DNA of 55,730 bases from Desulfobacteraceae bacterium (GTDB lineage: Bacteria > Desulfobacterota > Desulfobacteria > Desulfobacterales > Desulfobacteraceae), in the NCBI GenBank assembly GCA_004796375.1, contig QZLA01000052.1:1-55730 (forward strand), written 5' to 3'. Under the pieces are notes generated by a model. It worked only from the letters and a program-made list of their open reading frames with translations. It was not told the origin of the DNA and ran no database searches. Positions 8,273-17,612 of this stretch are shown here, in pieces (the stretch's first letter is position 1; each line of letters opens with the position of its first letter). The position numbers were made by a program, and so were the translations under genes.

Positions 8273-9309
8273 GCGCCCCATCCACGACCACTGCTCATGC
8301 AGCGTCCATGCCCCGGCCATTGATCAGTCTGGACCGGCTTCATGCATGGTTTGCCTATGACAAACCCTTTTGGGGCAAGGTGAAAACATGGATTAAACCA
8401 GTCAACAATATCAGCCTGGATATCATACAGGGAGAATGCCTGGGTCTTGTCGGGGAATCCGGATGCGGGAAAAGCACTCTGGGCAGGGCAATCTTGAGAT
8501 TGACCCCGCTGACCTCCGGCACCATCCAGTTTCAGGGACACCCGATTGAATCCCTGAACGCTTCAGCACTCAAACCCTTCAGACCGAAAATGCAGATGGT
8601 ATTTCAGGATCCAAAAGCGTCGCTAAACCCCAGAATGAACGTCCTCAACATTTTAAAGGAAGCCCTGGTTCTGAACAGGGAGGTCGACCCTGAACACCAC
8701 CTGGAGGAATCTGTCAGACTGCTGAGCCTGGTCGATCTAAGACCGGAGCACCTGTTTCGTTTTCCAAGAGAGTTTTCAGGCGGCCAGCAGCAGAGAATCT
8801 CCATTGCCAGGGCATTGGCCACAAACCCCCGGTTTATTGTGTTTGATGAAGCCACCAGCGCCCTGGATGTGTCGGTCCAGGCCCAGGTGATTTCACTGAT
8901 GAAAACCCTGCAGCACCAGCTGTCGCTGACCTATCTGTTTATCAGCCATGATTTAAGTATCATGGAACAGGTCTGTGCCCGGGTGGCCGTGATGTATGCC
9001 GGACAGATTGTGGAAGTGCAGGACAGCACCGCCCTGTTTAACGCCCCCAGGCACCCGTATACCAAAGCATTGAAGGATGCGGTGCCCATTGCAGATCCAC
9101 TGCATAAAAAAGACCTGGGTGTATTAAAAGGTGAAGTACCGAAATTATCCAGTCCGCCAAAGGGATGCCACTTTCATCCGAGATGTGACTTCCGGCAGGA
9201 CCTGTGCCAAGAGCAGGAACCCGCGCCCTGTGAAACAGATCCCAATTCCTGGGTAAAATGCCATTTCCATGAGCAGTTATGGAAGCAGGGCGCCCTCAAA
9301 GATCATTAA
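8269..9309 (+). CDS. ABC transporter ATP-binding protein, OppF/DppF type
   Basis: Second ATPase of the importer, 346 residues. Motifs are Walker A GESGCGKSTLGRA, Q-loop VFQDPKASLNPRMN, signature FSGGQQQRISIARAL, Walker B FIVFDEATSALD and the H-loop FISHDLS. The C-terminus has the Cys-rich GCHFHPRCDFRQDLC of the family. I start it at the ATG that overlaps the upstream stop as ATGA (translational coupling, with GGAG just ahead); a longer upstream extension would lie inside the previous gene. With OppD it powers uptake through the two permeases. Confidence 0.92.
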   Translation: MSAPSTTTAHAASMPRPLISLDRLHAWFAYDKPFWGKVKTWIKPVNNISLDIIQGECLGLVGESGCGKSTLGRAILRLTPLTSGTIQFQGHPIESLNASALKPFRPKMQMVFQDPKASLNPRMNVLNILKEALVLNREVDPEHHLEESVRLLSLVDLRPEHLFRFPREFSGGQQQRISIARALATNPRFIVFDEATSALDVSVQAQVISLMKTLQHQLSLTYLFISHDLSIMEQVCARVAVMYAGQIVEVQDSTALFNAPRHPYTKALKDAVPIADPLHKKDLGVLKGEVPKLSSPPKGCHFHPRCDFRQDLCQEQEPAPCETDPNSWVKCHFHEQLWKQGALKDH

Positions 9310-9318
9310 GGAGTATGT

Positions 9319-10194
9319 ATGAGCCGTTTGTTAGGCCTTGCCGCCTGTCAACTCGAAGTATTTCCCGGTGACACCGGAAAAAACCTGGAAAACATGACCA
9401 GGCAGATTGAACTGATTAAGTATTACAGCCCGTGGGTGAAACTGATCGTTGCCTCGGAACTGGTCATCCAGGGCTCAACCGATTTTGAGACCCTGGCAGA
9501 AACCATTCCCGGCCCGATCACGGATGTCTGCTCAAGGATTGCAAAGGAGCACGGGATTTATTTCATCCCCGGATCCATGTATGAGAAAAAAGAGGGACGG
9601 ATTTTCAATGCAAGTCCGGTATTTGATGATCAGGGAAATATGATTCACAATTACCATAAAATGTATCCCTGGCGCCCCCATGAAAAAACGGATTCAGGCA
9701 GGCAGACACTGGTCTTTGACTTGCCGGATGCCGGAAGGATCGGACTGTGCAACTGCTATGACCTGTGGTTTCCCGAGGTCATACGTGACCTGGTGTTCAA
9801 GGGCGCCGAGGTGATCCTCATTCCAACGGCTGCCGGTACCCAGGACCGTGTCCAGGAGGTCATCATGGCCAGAGCCGCGGCCATCCAGAACCAGTGTTAT
9901 GTGATCAGCGTCAACGGCGTGGGTGTCAACGGCGTTGCTTCCGGTGGAAAGGGACACTCGCTGATTGTGGATCCGGAAGGTCATATTGTCCAGGAGGCCG
10001 GACAGCTCCAGGAGAACCTGATTGCCATGCTTGACCTAGAAACGGTCCAGCATTCCAGGGACTTCGGTATCGCCGGCGTATCGCGTCCATTGGCCTCATT
10101 TTTCCATGAAAAACACCGGTTTGAGTATCAAACCCTTGCCTACGAGGAAAGCCCGGTATATACCCAAAACCAATTGAATAAACAGCGGAGATAA
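9319..10194 (+). CDS. Carbon-nitrogen hydrolase (nitrilase superfamily amidase)
   Basis: This 291-residue enzyme has the full catalytic triad of the superfamily: Glu47 in VASELVIQG, Lys114 in NYHKMYPW and Cys146 in GLCNCYDLWFPE. These enzymes hydrolyse amides, nitriles or N-carbamoyl amines through a thioester at the Cys. Length and motifs resemble amidases such as N-carbamoylputrescine amidase, beta-ureidopropionase or omega-amidase more than true nitrilases, but the substrate cannot be fixed. It is cytoplasmic, with no signal peptide. AAGGAG sits upstream, nine bases after the ATPase stop, and the aminotransferase begins two bases after its own stop. The context suggests it releases an amine or amino acid from the imported compound. 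Confidence 0.87.
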   Translation: MSRLLGLAACQLEVFPGDTGKNLENMTRQIELIKYYSPWVKLIVASELVIQGSTDFETLAETIPGPITDVCSRIAKEHGIYFIPGSMYEKKEGRIFNASPVFDDQGNMIHNYHKMYPWRPHEKTDSGRQTLVFDLPDAGRIGLCNCYDLWFPEVIRDLVFKGAEVILIPTAAGTQDRVQEVIMARAAAIQNQCYVISVNGVGVNGVASGGKGHSLIVDPEGHIVQEAGQLQENLIAMLDLETVQHSRDFGIAGVSRPLASFFHEKHRFEYQTLAYEESPVYTQNQLNKQRR

Positions 10195-10196
10195 TC

Positions 10197-11510
10197 ATGA
10201 ACCATCAATATCAGAAAAACGAGATATCAGACCTTCGGAACCAGTTCCTGGCCAATGGATTTGCCAGTGCCCGCCCCTGTTATGTTAAAAAAGCCAGCGG
10301 CGCCCTATTATGGGACAGCCAGGATAGGGAGTATCTGGATTTTGCCGGCGGGATTGCCGTCATGAATGTGGGACACTCCCATCCCAGGGTGGTGGGTGCG
10401 GTAAAGGCCCAGGCAGATCAATTCATGCACACCTGCTTCATGGTTCTCCCCTATGAATCCACAGTGACCCTGGCTCAAAAGCTCTGTCACCTGGTGCCGG
10501 GGTCGTTTGAAAAGAAGGCCATGTTTGTGAATTCCGGTGCCGAGGCGGTTGAGAACGCAGTAAAATTTGCCCGGTATTACACCCAAAAAACCGGAATCAT
10601 TTCGTTTGAAAGCGGATTTCACGGACGGACACTCATGGGAATGAGCCTGACCTCAAAGGTAAAGCCTTATAAACTGGGTTTCGGGCCCTTTGCCCCTGAG
10701 ATTTACCGCATCCCGTTTGCCTACTGCTACCGGTGCCCGTTTGGTAAGGAATATCCCTCATGTGACCTGGCGTGCGCGTCTCACCTGGAAGAATTTCTGA
10801 TCTCCCATGTTGCCCCTGAAACCACGGCAGCACTGATTGCAGAACCGATCCCTGGGGAAGGCGGATACATGGTACCGCCGCCCGAGTATTTCCCGAAACT
10901 GAAATCGATCTGCGAAGCCCATGGTATTCTCTTTATTGCGGATGAGATCCAGACCGGAATCGGCAGGACCGGCACCATGTTTGCCATGGAGCACTGGAAT
11001 ATCGAAGCCGATATCACAACCACCGCCAAAAGCCTGGCTGCCGGAATGCCGCTCAGTGCCGTGGTCGGCAGAAAAGAGATCATGGATGCCGTACACCCCG
11101 GAGGTATCGGCGGGACCTACGGCGCGAACCCGGTGGCTGTTGAAGCCGCCCTGGCTGTCCTGGAGGTCATGGAGGAGGATCGCCTTCTGGAAGCCGGAAA
11201 AAAGATCGGCGAACAGCTCACATCCGGGCTTAGATCATTGGAGAATGAGTTTGACTTGATTGGTGAAGTCAGAGGCCTGGGACCCATGGTGGCCATGGAA
11301 CTGGTCAAGGATAAAACATCCAAGACACCCGCCCCTGAAGAGACCAAAGCGGTCACCGATTTCTGCTTTGAACAGGGATTGATTATCCTGGCCTGCGGCA
11401 CCTTCGGGAATGTCATCCGCTTCATGATGCCCCTGGTGACCACCGCGGAACAGATCAACACGGGGCTTGACATTTTATCCCGGGCTCTTCAACATGTAAC
11501 CGGTAAATAA
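10197..11510 (+). CDS. Class III aminotransferase, 4-aminobutyrate-aminotransferase-like
   Basis: PLP enzyme of 437 residues. The cofactor Lys is Lys278 in TTTAKSLAAGMPL, Asp249 of FIADEIQTGIGRTG contacts the pyridine nitrogen, and VNSGAEAVENAVKFAR (111-126) binds the phosphate. The closest general pattern is GabT-like omega-amino acid transaminases (FAGGIAVMNVGHSHP near residue 50). A Cys-rich patch, YCYRCPFGKEYPSC (177-189), lies in the middle and also occurs in some GabT relatives. It would convert an omega-amino acid or amine to an aldehyde. The next gene encodes an aldehyde oxidoreductase, which fits as the following step. The true substrate is unknown. Confidence 0.87.
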   Translation: MNHQYQKNEISDLRNQFLANGFASARPCYVKKASGALLWDSQDREYLDFAGGIAVMNVGHSHPRVVGAVKAQADQFMHTCFMVLPYESTVTLAQKLCHLVPGSFEKKAMFVNSGAEAVENAVKFARYYTQKTGIISFESGFHGRTLMGMSLTSKVKPYKLGFGPFAPEIYRIPFAYCYRCPFGKEYPSCDLACASHLEEFLISHVAPETTAALIAEPIPGEGGYMVPPPEYFPKLKSICEAHGILFIADEIQTGIGRTGTMFAMEHWNIEADITTTAKSLAAGMPLSAVVGRKEIMDAVHPGGIGGTYGANPVAVEAALAVLEVMEEDRLLEAGKKIGEQLTSGLRSLENEFDLIGEVRGLGPMVAMELVKDKTSKTPAPEETKAVTDFCFEQGLIILACGTFGNVIRFMMPLVTTAEQINTGLDILSRALQHVTGK

Positions 11511-11529
11511 CCTGATATCAGGAGGAGTC

Positions 11530-13272
11530 ATGGACGGATTCTACAACCAGGTATTAGTTGTCGACCTTTCAGGCAGGCAGTCACACATCGAACCGGTCGA
11601 GGACCGCATACTATCATCATTTTTAGGTGGTAAAGGGCTTTCCTCCTGGCTGCTTTATGAACGAAACCCCAAAGGAGCAGATCCTTTGGAACCTGAAAAC
11701 CACCTGGTCTTTGCAACCGGCCCGGCCACCGGGAGTGCGGCATGGGGATCCTCAAGGTACGGGGTGTTTACCAAGTCTCCTTTGACCGGGCTGTATGCCG
11801 AATCCTATTCCGGCGGCCGGGTGCCGGAAGCTGTCGGCGCCACCGGTTTTGATGCCGTGGTGCTGCACGGAAAGTCACCCGCTCTCAGTGTTCTTGAAAT
11901 CACCCCGGAGGGTGCACGCTTTCATGACGCAGAGGATCTGAAGGGCAAAGACACATTTGATACCGAACGACTGGTTAAGGCACGTTACGGGTCCAAACCT
12001 TCGGGTTCATGGAAAAGCGGCATCGTGGTCACCGGCCCTGCCGCGGAAAACGGGGTGAGGTTCTCCATCATTAAAAACGATGGCTGGCGCTGCGCCGGCC
12101 GCGCAGGTACCGGTACGGTTCTGGCCGCTAAAAACCTTAAGGCCGTGGTATTCAAGGGAGATAAAAAACGAAAAATCCATGATCCGGACGGGCTTAAAGC
12201 GCTTTCCAAAATGCTGGCCGCCGAGTCAAAAGAGAGCCCTGTGGTCCACGCCTATAAATCCATGGGCACCTCCCAGATGGTAAAAATATTGAATGGGGCC
12301 GGTGCATTCCCCACCCGTTACTGGTCCATGGGCCAGGCCCCCCATTGGGAAAAAATCTCAGCAGACGCCCTGCACACCCAGTGCCGGGTCACCCCCCACG
12401 CCTGTGCAAAATGTTTCCTGTCCTGCGGACGGATGACCACCATTCTTGACGGCCCCCACAAAGGGCTGACACTCGAAGGGCCGGAGTATGAAACCCTTTA
12501 TGCGTTTGGCGGGCTTTGCATGATCGACTCCGTTGATGAAATTGCACGGTTGAATCATCTGTGCGACAGTCTAGGCATGGATACCATCACCGCAGGCAAC
12601 CTGTGTGCATTTGCCATGAAAGCCTTTGAAATGAAAACCTCCGATTATGAGATCCGGTTCGGTCAGGCCGATGAAACCGCAGATCTTCTGGAGCTGATCA
12701 GTAATCAAAAGGATATCGGCCGCATCCTGGCCAAGGGAATCACCCATGCAGAAGAGACCTTCGGGATGACGGGCATGGGCGTTCACGTCAAAGGCATGGA
12801 ACCGGCCGGATATGACCCGCGGGTACTCAAGGGAATGGGGCTTGCATACGCCTCTTCCGACCGGGGAGCCTGCCACTTGAGGGCCACCTTTTACAAACCT
12901 GAACTGGCCGGCATGATCCCGCCGTCACAAATACAGGATAAGGCACGGCTCTTTATCGACTTTGAAGACCGCCTGACCCTGTTTGACAGCATGATCCTGT
13001 GTAAATTCTTCAGGGATATTTATCCATGGGAGCTTCTCGGGGATTTGATCCGGCTGACCACCGGGGTAGAAGGAGACCAGGACACCCTGTCTGCCATTGC
13101 CCGGAATACGGCAAAAAAGGCCAGGGACTTCAACCTCAGGGAGGGAATGACACCGGACCATGAGATACTGCCCGATGCCCTGTTTGAACCCCTGCAGGAT
13201 TCAGGTGCGCGAATCTCCCGGGATGAAATGAATACGCTCATGCAGGACTATCATTCCCGGAGAGCATGGTAA
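11530..13272 (+). CDS. Aldehyde:ferredoxin oxidoreductase family protein (tungstopterin enzyme)
   Basis: A 580-residue AOR-family enzyme. It has the N-terminal pterin-binding domain (SRYGVFTKSPLTGLYAESYSG) and the 4Fe-4S ligands Cys292, Cys295 and Cys299 (CAKCFLSC) with the distant fourth at Cys491. These enzymes oxidise aldehydes to acids with ferredoxin as acceptor and use tungsten or molybdenum bound to two pterins. GGAGG lies just ahead of the start, 19 bases after the aminotransferase stop, so it is in the same operon. It likely replaces the NAD-dependent semialdehyde dehydrogenase usually paired with such transaminases, feeding low-potential electrons to ferredoxin. Specific substrate and metal are not visible. 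Confidence 0.88.
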   Translation: MDGFYNQVLVVDLSGRQSHIEPVEDRILSSFLGGKGLSSWLLYERNPKGADPLEPENHLVFATGPATGSAAWGSSRYGVFTKSPLTGLYAESYSGGRVPEAVGATGFDAVVLHGKSPALSVLEITPEGARFHDAEDLKGKDTFDTERLVKARYGSKPSGSWKSGIVVTGPAAENGVRFSIIKNDGWRCAGRAGTGTVLAAKNLKAVVFKGDKKRKIHDPDGLKALSKMLAAESKESPVVHAYKSMGTSQMVKILNGAGAFPTRYWSMGQAPHWEKISADALHTQCRVTPHACAKCFLSCGRMTTILDGPHKGLTLEGPEYETLYAFGGLCMIDSVDEIARLNHLCDSLGMDTITAGNLCAFAMKAFEMKTSDYEIRFGQADETADLLELISNQKDIGRILAKGITHAEETFGMTGMGVHVKGMEPAGYDPRVLKGMGLAYASSDRGACHLRATFYKPELAGMIPPSQIQDKARLFIDFEDRLTLFDSMILCKFFRDIYPWELLGDLIRLTTGVEGDQDTLSAIARNTAKKARDFNLREGMTPDHEILPDALFEPLQDSGARISRDEMNTLMQDYHSRRAW

Positions 13273-13595
13273 CCCGCCGGCCATGAAGGGAAAACCCTCC
13301 ATATCCTGGCGTATTTATGGAGGGAAACCCCTTCACACCGCCCCAAAAGAAACATCCCCCGGCAAAAGGCTATGACACCCCCACCCTGTCAAGCCTGCAG
13401 TTGATACATCGATTCGCGGTCCAGATATGCATACCTACCGGAATCGGTTATTCACGGATCAATCCCTGGCACTAAAGTTGCGTGACATTCATCATGACGT
13501 TCAGAACCTGACAGCGGTATTGGATTGAACATTCAACCCCTGACGGTTTACCCTGACTTTTCACCGTGACTATTCACAACCGGAGACCCGATCTA
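13273..13595. other. Intergenic region with one terminator-like hairpin
   Basis: This 323-bp gap closes the ABC-AOR operon. Near its left end is a compound inverted repeat. The inner arms CCCTCCATA (13295-13303) and TATGGAGGG (13316-13324) are perfect, and the outer arms GAAGGG (13285-13290) and CCCTTC (13329-13334) extend the stem across small internal bulges. No T run follows, so intrinsic termination is uncertain. In the remaining 260 bp I see no convincing small gene, promoter consensus or repeat. Confidence 0.5.
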
Positions 13596-15437
13596 ATGAA
13601 ATATCAACATACTACTTTGACCCATGGTTTGATCGCTTTCCTGGTACCCCTTTTTTTCCTGGCTCCAGGACAGGTATGTGCCTCCCCATTGAAGTACAGG
13701 TATATCAGTGAAACCCCAACCGGGGTGCCGGTCATGAAAAGCAATATCAAGGGCAGCCTTGCACCGGCCCTCTCCCTTCTCGGCATCCCCGGCGGCGGCG
13801 GGTTGTATAAAAACACCGGGACCACCTATTACGTGTCTTCCAGTTCCGGAAATGACAGCAATGACGGCTTGAGCACCCATACCGCCTGGCAAACCATCTC
13901 ACGGGTCAACTCTGCCAACCTTGCACCCGGGGACGCGGTCCTGTTCAAACGCGGGGACACCTTCAGGGACACCCTGGTGATCTCCTGGTCCGGCACCCCG
14001 GATGCGTATATCACCTTCAGCACCTACGGATCCGGCGGCAAGCCCAAAATCCTGGGGTCAGAGCGGGCCCAGAACTGGTCATCCGTGGCAGGCCATGACA
14101 ATGTCTGGTACTCTGCTACCGCTTTGTCTGTTCCCCATGTCCAGCATCCTGCCTCCATTTTCTTTGGCGAGCAGGACGGCTCCATCACCTGGGGCCGGGT
14201 GGATTCTTACGCCACCATACCCTATTGCGACAGCGGTTTCAGCATGCTGGAGCAGGAGTGCGACTGGTGCTGGGATGACGGGGTTTATGTTTACTCCCCT
14301 GAGGATCCGGACACCCGGTACCGGTTTATCGAAGTCCCCCAGCGACGGGGTTCCATCACCATGCAGACCCATGATCCCAAAGAGTATATCGTCATTGACG
14401 GACTGGAAATGATGTTCGGTACCATGTACGGATACAATGACGGATGGCCCATGAACTATGAGGTCAGCGGTCTGGTGATCCAGAACTGTCACATCGGCTA
14501 CATCGGCATCCGGGGCAGCGCTTCTGCCATGGGGCTCGTGGTTTGGCACTCGGGTATGCGGGTGAGGAACAATGAAATCCATGACTGCGGTCGGCGCAGT
14601 ATCTCTTATAATGTCTACACCGACAACAGCAGCCAGCCTAACGGCCTGGTATTTGAAAATGTGGTGTTTGAGAACAACACCCTTCACCACGGCTACCACA
14701 CCACCGGGTTTGACATAGCACACGGAGATGCAAGACAGGGGCTCCTGAGAAATTTTACCTTGCGCAGCAATCTCATATACGATGTCAACACCGATGACCC
14801 CCTTGGTCGGATTGATGATTACACCTCCATGGGAATTTTCCTGTGGAGCGGTGCGGCCCGGTATGAGAACTTTAAAATCTATAACAACATTCTCAAAAAC
14901 ATCAAGCAGAAAGGGTTTGCCATCGGCGGCACCAGCGGAATCCACCAGAATCTTGAAATCTATAACAATGTGCTTTACGGCATGAATCCCAATATTTGCA
15001 ATTACTACTCTCAGGCCCATATCGGCGGCACACACGTCAACCTGAAGTTCAAGAACAATATCATGTACGGCACCATTGATCCGGACAGTTGCGTATCCTT
15101 TTGCCTATATGTCGGCTCAAGCGCCTTTGCCGGGGTGGCGGACCTGGATTACAATCTGTATTATCAGGATTTCGAAACCCAGCGGATCACCAACCTTCCG
15201 ACCGGCACCTACCGGATGGACCAGTGGAGCAGCTACGTTTCAGATACAGGGTGGGATCAGCACAGTCCCTCTCCACAAGACCCGAAGTTTACCGATGCTG
15301 GCAATGACAATTTTACCCTGATGTCCGGCAGCATCGGCATCCATGGTGGCGTGGACGTCGGGTTGCCTTTCAGCGGTACCGCCCCCCACATCGGCATTGA
15401 TGAGGCCATAGGACCGGTGGGTGCGGTCAGCCCGTAA
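13596..15437 (+). CDS. Secreted right-handed parallel beta-helix repeat protein
   Basis: The 613-residue protein has a signal peptide (hydrophobic stretch about residues 11-24, cleavage near CAS at 30) and then the typical opening of secreted beta-helix proteins, YYVSSSSGNDSNDGLS followed by AWQTISRVNSANLAPGDAVLFKRGDTF. After residue 270 come many short Asn-rich rungs (FENNTLHHG, LRSNLIYDV, IYNNILKNI, IYNNVLYGM, FKNNIMYGT), the stacked coils of a pectin-lyase-like fold. Such proteins bind or cleave polysaccharides, or serve as surface adhesins; no catalytic set can be assigned. The ATG at 13596 is chosen over an upstream GTG because it gives a clean signal peptide. The gene is not in an operon. 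Its last 11 bases overlap the convergent lutC stop. Confidence 0.8.
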   Translation: MKYQHTTLTHGLIAFLVPLFFLAPGQVCASPLKYRYISETPTGVPVMKSNIKGSLAPALSLLGIPGGGGLYKNTGTTYYVSSSSGNDSNDGLSTHTAWQTISRVNSANLAPGDAVLFKRGDTFRDTLVISWSGTPDAYITFSTYGSGGKPKILGSERAQNWSSVAGHDNVWYSATALSVPHVQHPASIFFGEQDGSITWGRVDSYATIPYCDSGFSMLEQECDWCWDDGVYVYSPEDPDTRYRFIEVPQRRGSITMQTHDPKEYIVIDGLEMMFGTMYGYNDGWPMNYEVSGLVIQNCHIGYIGIRGSASAMGLVVWHSGMRVRNNEIHDCGRRSISYNVYTDNSSQPNGLVFENVVFENNTLHHGYHTTGFDIAHGDARQGLLRNFTLRSNLIYDVNTDDPLGRIDDYTSMGIFLWSGAARYENFKIYNNILKNIKQKGFAIGGTSGIHQNLEIYNNVLYGMNPNICNYYSQAHIGGTHVNLKFKNNIMYGTIDPDSCVSFCLYVGSSAFAGVADLDYNLYYQDFETQRITNLPTGTYRMDQWSSYVSDTGWDQHSPSPQDPKFTDAGNDNFTLMSGSIGIHGGVDVGLPFSGTAPHIGIDEAIGPVGAVSP

Positions 15438-16152
15438 CTACGATCACATGGACCTGCCGAGGACCGTGGGCCCCATGTACCATTACCAGTTCAATATCAG
15501 CGGTTTTGCTCGGACCGGATATCAGGGACATACAGTTGGTCAGCGGATCCGTTTTCAACCGGGCATACAGTTCGGTCAGATTCTCAAGGATCTGGTCCAG
15601 TTCCACAACGGCCACGTGGATACTGGGGACCAGGGAAACCGCCCGTGGCTGACCGGGCCTGTCTCGCAACACCAGGGTAGCGGTTTGAGCCACAAAAAAG
15701 TCTGCCGACGTGATCCCGATATAGGCATCGATAATTCCCTGGCGTACCGCCTGTCTCGTTTTCACATCCGGTGTTTCAGGGCCGCGGGTTATGAAGAGGT
15801 CCGCAACGCTATCACCTAAAACCTGTTCAAGTTCAAGCTGGTTCAGCAGTAAATGGTCCCAGATTGCCACAGATTTTTCTGTGCCCCACTCCGGCTGGGT
15901 GGTATCGACAAGCTCACGGATGGCCAGGGCCGCGCCGGCCGGGTCTGTCACCTGTGTTACCCCCATGTTCACGGCACTGGCCTGTTGAACGAATCGTTCA
16001 AGGAGAACGGTTTTCTCCTGGATGGTTCTCCCATGAGAATCTGATTCCATGCCGTTGGATGGCGACACGTCAAAGAAGTCCGGGGGAAGGGATGACCGCT
16101 TGCCAAGTGCGGCCTGTACGGTCCGGATAAATTCCTGTTGATGGGTCCTCAT
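15427..16152 (-). CDS. lutC: LUD-domain lactate utilization protein LutC
   Basis: The 241-residue protein belongs to the LutC/YkgG family. The C-terminal LUD domain (residues about 80-240) shows GITSADFFVAQTATLVL and SLVPSIHVAVVELDQIL, the family core. The start is the ATG at 16152, with GGAGGT eight bases upstream and four bases after the lutB stop. A longer frame would run back into lutB. LutABC oxidises L-lactate to pyruvate and replaces conventional lactate dehydrogenases. LutC is required, but its exact chemical role is not settled. It is the last gene of lutABC and runs tail-to-tail into the beta-helix gene. Confidence 0.85.
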   Translation of the reverse strand: MRTHQQEFIRTVQAALGKRSSLPPDFFDVSPSNGMESDSHGRTIQEKTVLLERFVQQASAVNMGVTQVTDPAGAALAIRELVDTTQPEWGTEKSVAIWDHLLLNQLELEQVLGDSVADLFITRGPETPDVKTRQAVRQGIIDAYIGITSADFFVAQTATLVLRDRPGQPRAVSLVPSIHVAVVELDQILENLTELYARLKTDPLTNCMSLISGPSKTADIELVMVHGAHGPRQVHVIVVTG

Positions 16153-16156
16153 GCGT

Positions 16157-17611
16157 TTACACCTCCCTGGAACGATTTGAGCCGCCCAGGCCGTGGGACC
16201 GGGCATGGTGAAGAAAACGCTTCCCGGCCAGCGGCCGTAAATCCCTTGTCTGGGTCCACCCGTGCAGCCGAAATGGAAGCCGTGATATCATACCTCTGTG
16301 GTGTGGCATGATGCCCTGCACGATGGAAAGAAACCTGAGGGAGAGGTCATACAGCCGGGGGTTCTTCACAATGACAGACCATGCATGAAATGCCAGTTTT
16401 TCAAACGGATCCATCGGAACCGCACCCCAAAACCGGTCTCCTTCGGCCAGTTTATTGCGGATGGCCAGCAGCATTCTTGGCAAATCGATATCAACGGGGC
16501 ACGCCTGTTTACATGCACCGCACAGGGGTTCACCATGACTGAGATCCTTGGCCTGGTTCATCCCCACCAGCAGGGGGGTAATAACCGCCCCAATAGGCCC
16601 GGAGTAGGGATACCCGTATGCATGCCCCCCGATCTTGCCGTATGCCGGGCAGACATTGAGGCATGCACCGCAGCGGATGCAGCAGAGCGCCTCCCTCAAT
16701 TCAGGATCAGCCAGGATTTTTGACCGCCCGTTATCCACGACCACCAGGTGAAACTGATCAGGCCCATCCAACTGATCTGCTGTCCTGGGACCGCCGATAT
16801 AGGAGATATAATTGGCCAGATTCTGGGCAGCGGCCCCCCTGGATAGCAGTCGAAACAGAATATCGTGATCCTCAAGCTTTGCCACGATCCGTTCCATTCC
16901 CATGAACACCATATGGATCTTCGGCATGGTGGTGGACATGCGGATATTCCCCTCATTGGACAGGGTGGTGATATGACCGGTTTCAGCACAGGCCAGGTTG
17001 CAGCCTGAGATCCCCATATCTGCAGATAGAAATTTTTCTCTCAAGGCCTTGCGGGCAGCCTGGGTCAGGGTGGGGGGATCTTCAGAGTATGGGATTCCCA
17101 GCTTTTGAGAAAACAAAGTGGCGATCTCTTTGCGGGTTTTGTGGATGGCCGGGGCAATAATATGTGAGGGGCCCTCCCCTGCCAGTTGAATAATATACTC
17201 GCCCAGATCCGTCTCATTGACTTCAATGCCATGGTTTTCAAGATGGTTGTTAAGCCTGATCTCCTCTGTCACCATGGATTTACCCTTGACCACCATCTTC
17301 ACACGGTTCTCCCTAGCCACGTTCATGCAATATGCCCTGGCCTGGGCTGCATCCCGTGCAAAAAACACATGCCCGCCCCGCGCCTCAATCTTTTGAGCGA
17401 GCCGCTCCAGTAAAACATCCAGGTGATTCACGGCAAACATCCTGATCTCATGGGCCCTTTGCCTGAATCCCGGGCCTTCCGGCAGCTCCAGGTAAGACTT
17501 GGCCGTGGCCGGACCCAGGCGCGCCTGAACATTGGACAGCGCGTTGAGCAACGCCTGATCATCCAGTGCCTGCCGGGCATTTTGTTTATAATACTGGGGC
17601 TTGATCTCCAC
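16157..17611 (-). CDS. lutB: Iron-sulfur LUD-domain protein LutB
   Basis: A 484-residue protein with a LUD domain at about residues 70-300, then ferredoxin-type ligands Cys311, Cys314, Cys317 and Cys321 (CIRCGACLNVCP) and a second set from Cys364 (CGACKQACPVD). The C-terminal helical region is typical of LutB/YkgF. The start is a GTG at 17611, one base beyond the lutA stop, with AAAGGAG about ten bases upstream. It should carry electrons from lactate oxidation between LutA/LutC and the quinone pool or another acceptor. The unbroken lutA-lutB-lutC order supports a working complex. Confidence 0.9.
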   Translation of the reverse strand: MEIKPQYYKQNARQALDDQALLNALSNVQARLGPATAKSYLELPEGPGFRQRAHEIRMFAVNHLDVLLERLAQKIEARGGHVFFARDAAQARAYCMNVARENRVKMVVKGKSMVTEEIRLNNHLENHGIEVNETDLGEYIIQLAGEGPSHIIAPAIHKTRKEIATLFSQKLGIPYSEDPPTLTQAARKALREKFLSADMGISGCNLACAETGHITTLSNEGNIRMSTTMPKIHMVFMGMERIVAKLEDHDILFRLLSRGAAAQNLANYISYIGGPRTADQLDGPDQFHLVVVDNGRSKILADPELREALCCIRCGACLNVCPAYGKIGGHAYGYPYSGPIGAVITPLLVGMNQAKDLSHGEPLCGACKQACPVDIDLPRMLLAIRNKLAEGDRFWGAVPMDPFEKLAFHAWSVIVKNPRLYDLSLRFLSIVQGIMPHHRGMISRLPFRLHGWTQTRDLRPLAGKRFLHHARSHGLGGSNRSREV

Positions 17612-17612
17612 G

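Noticed and set aside
14079..15035. Minus-strand open frame of about 318 codons opposite the beta-helix gene
   Set aside because: No start signal or domain was found, and its sequence mirrors the repeated Asn and Gly codons of the real gene.
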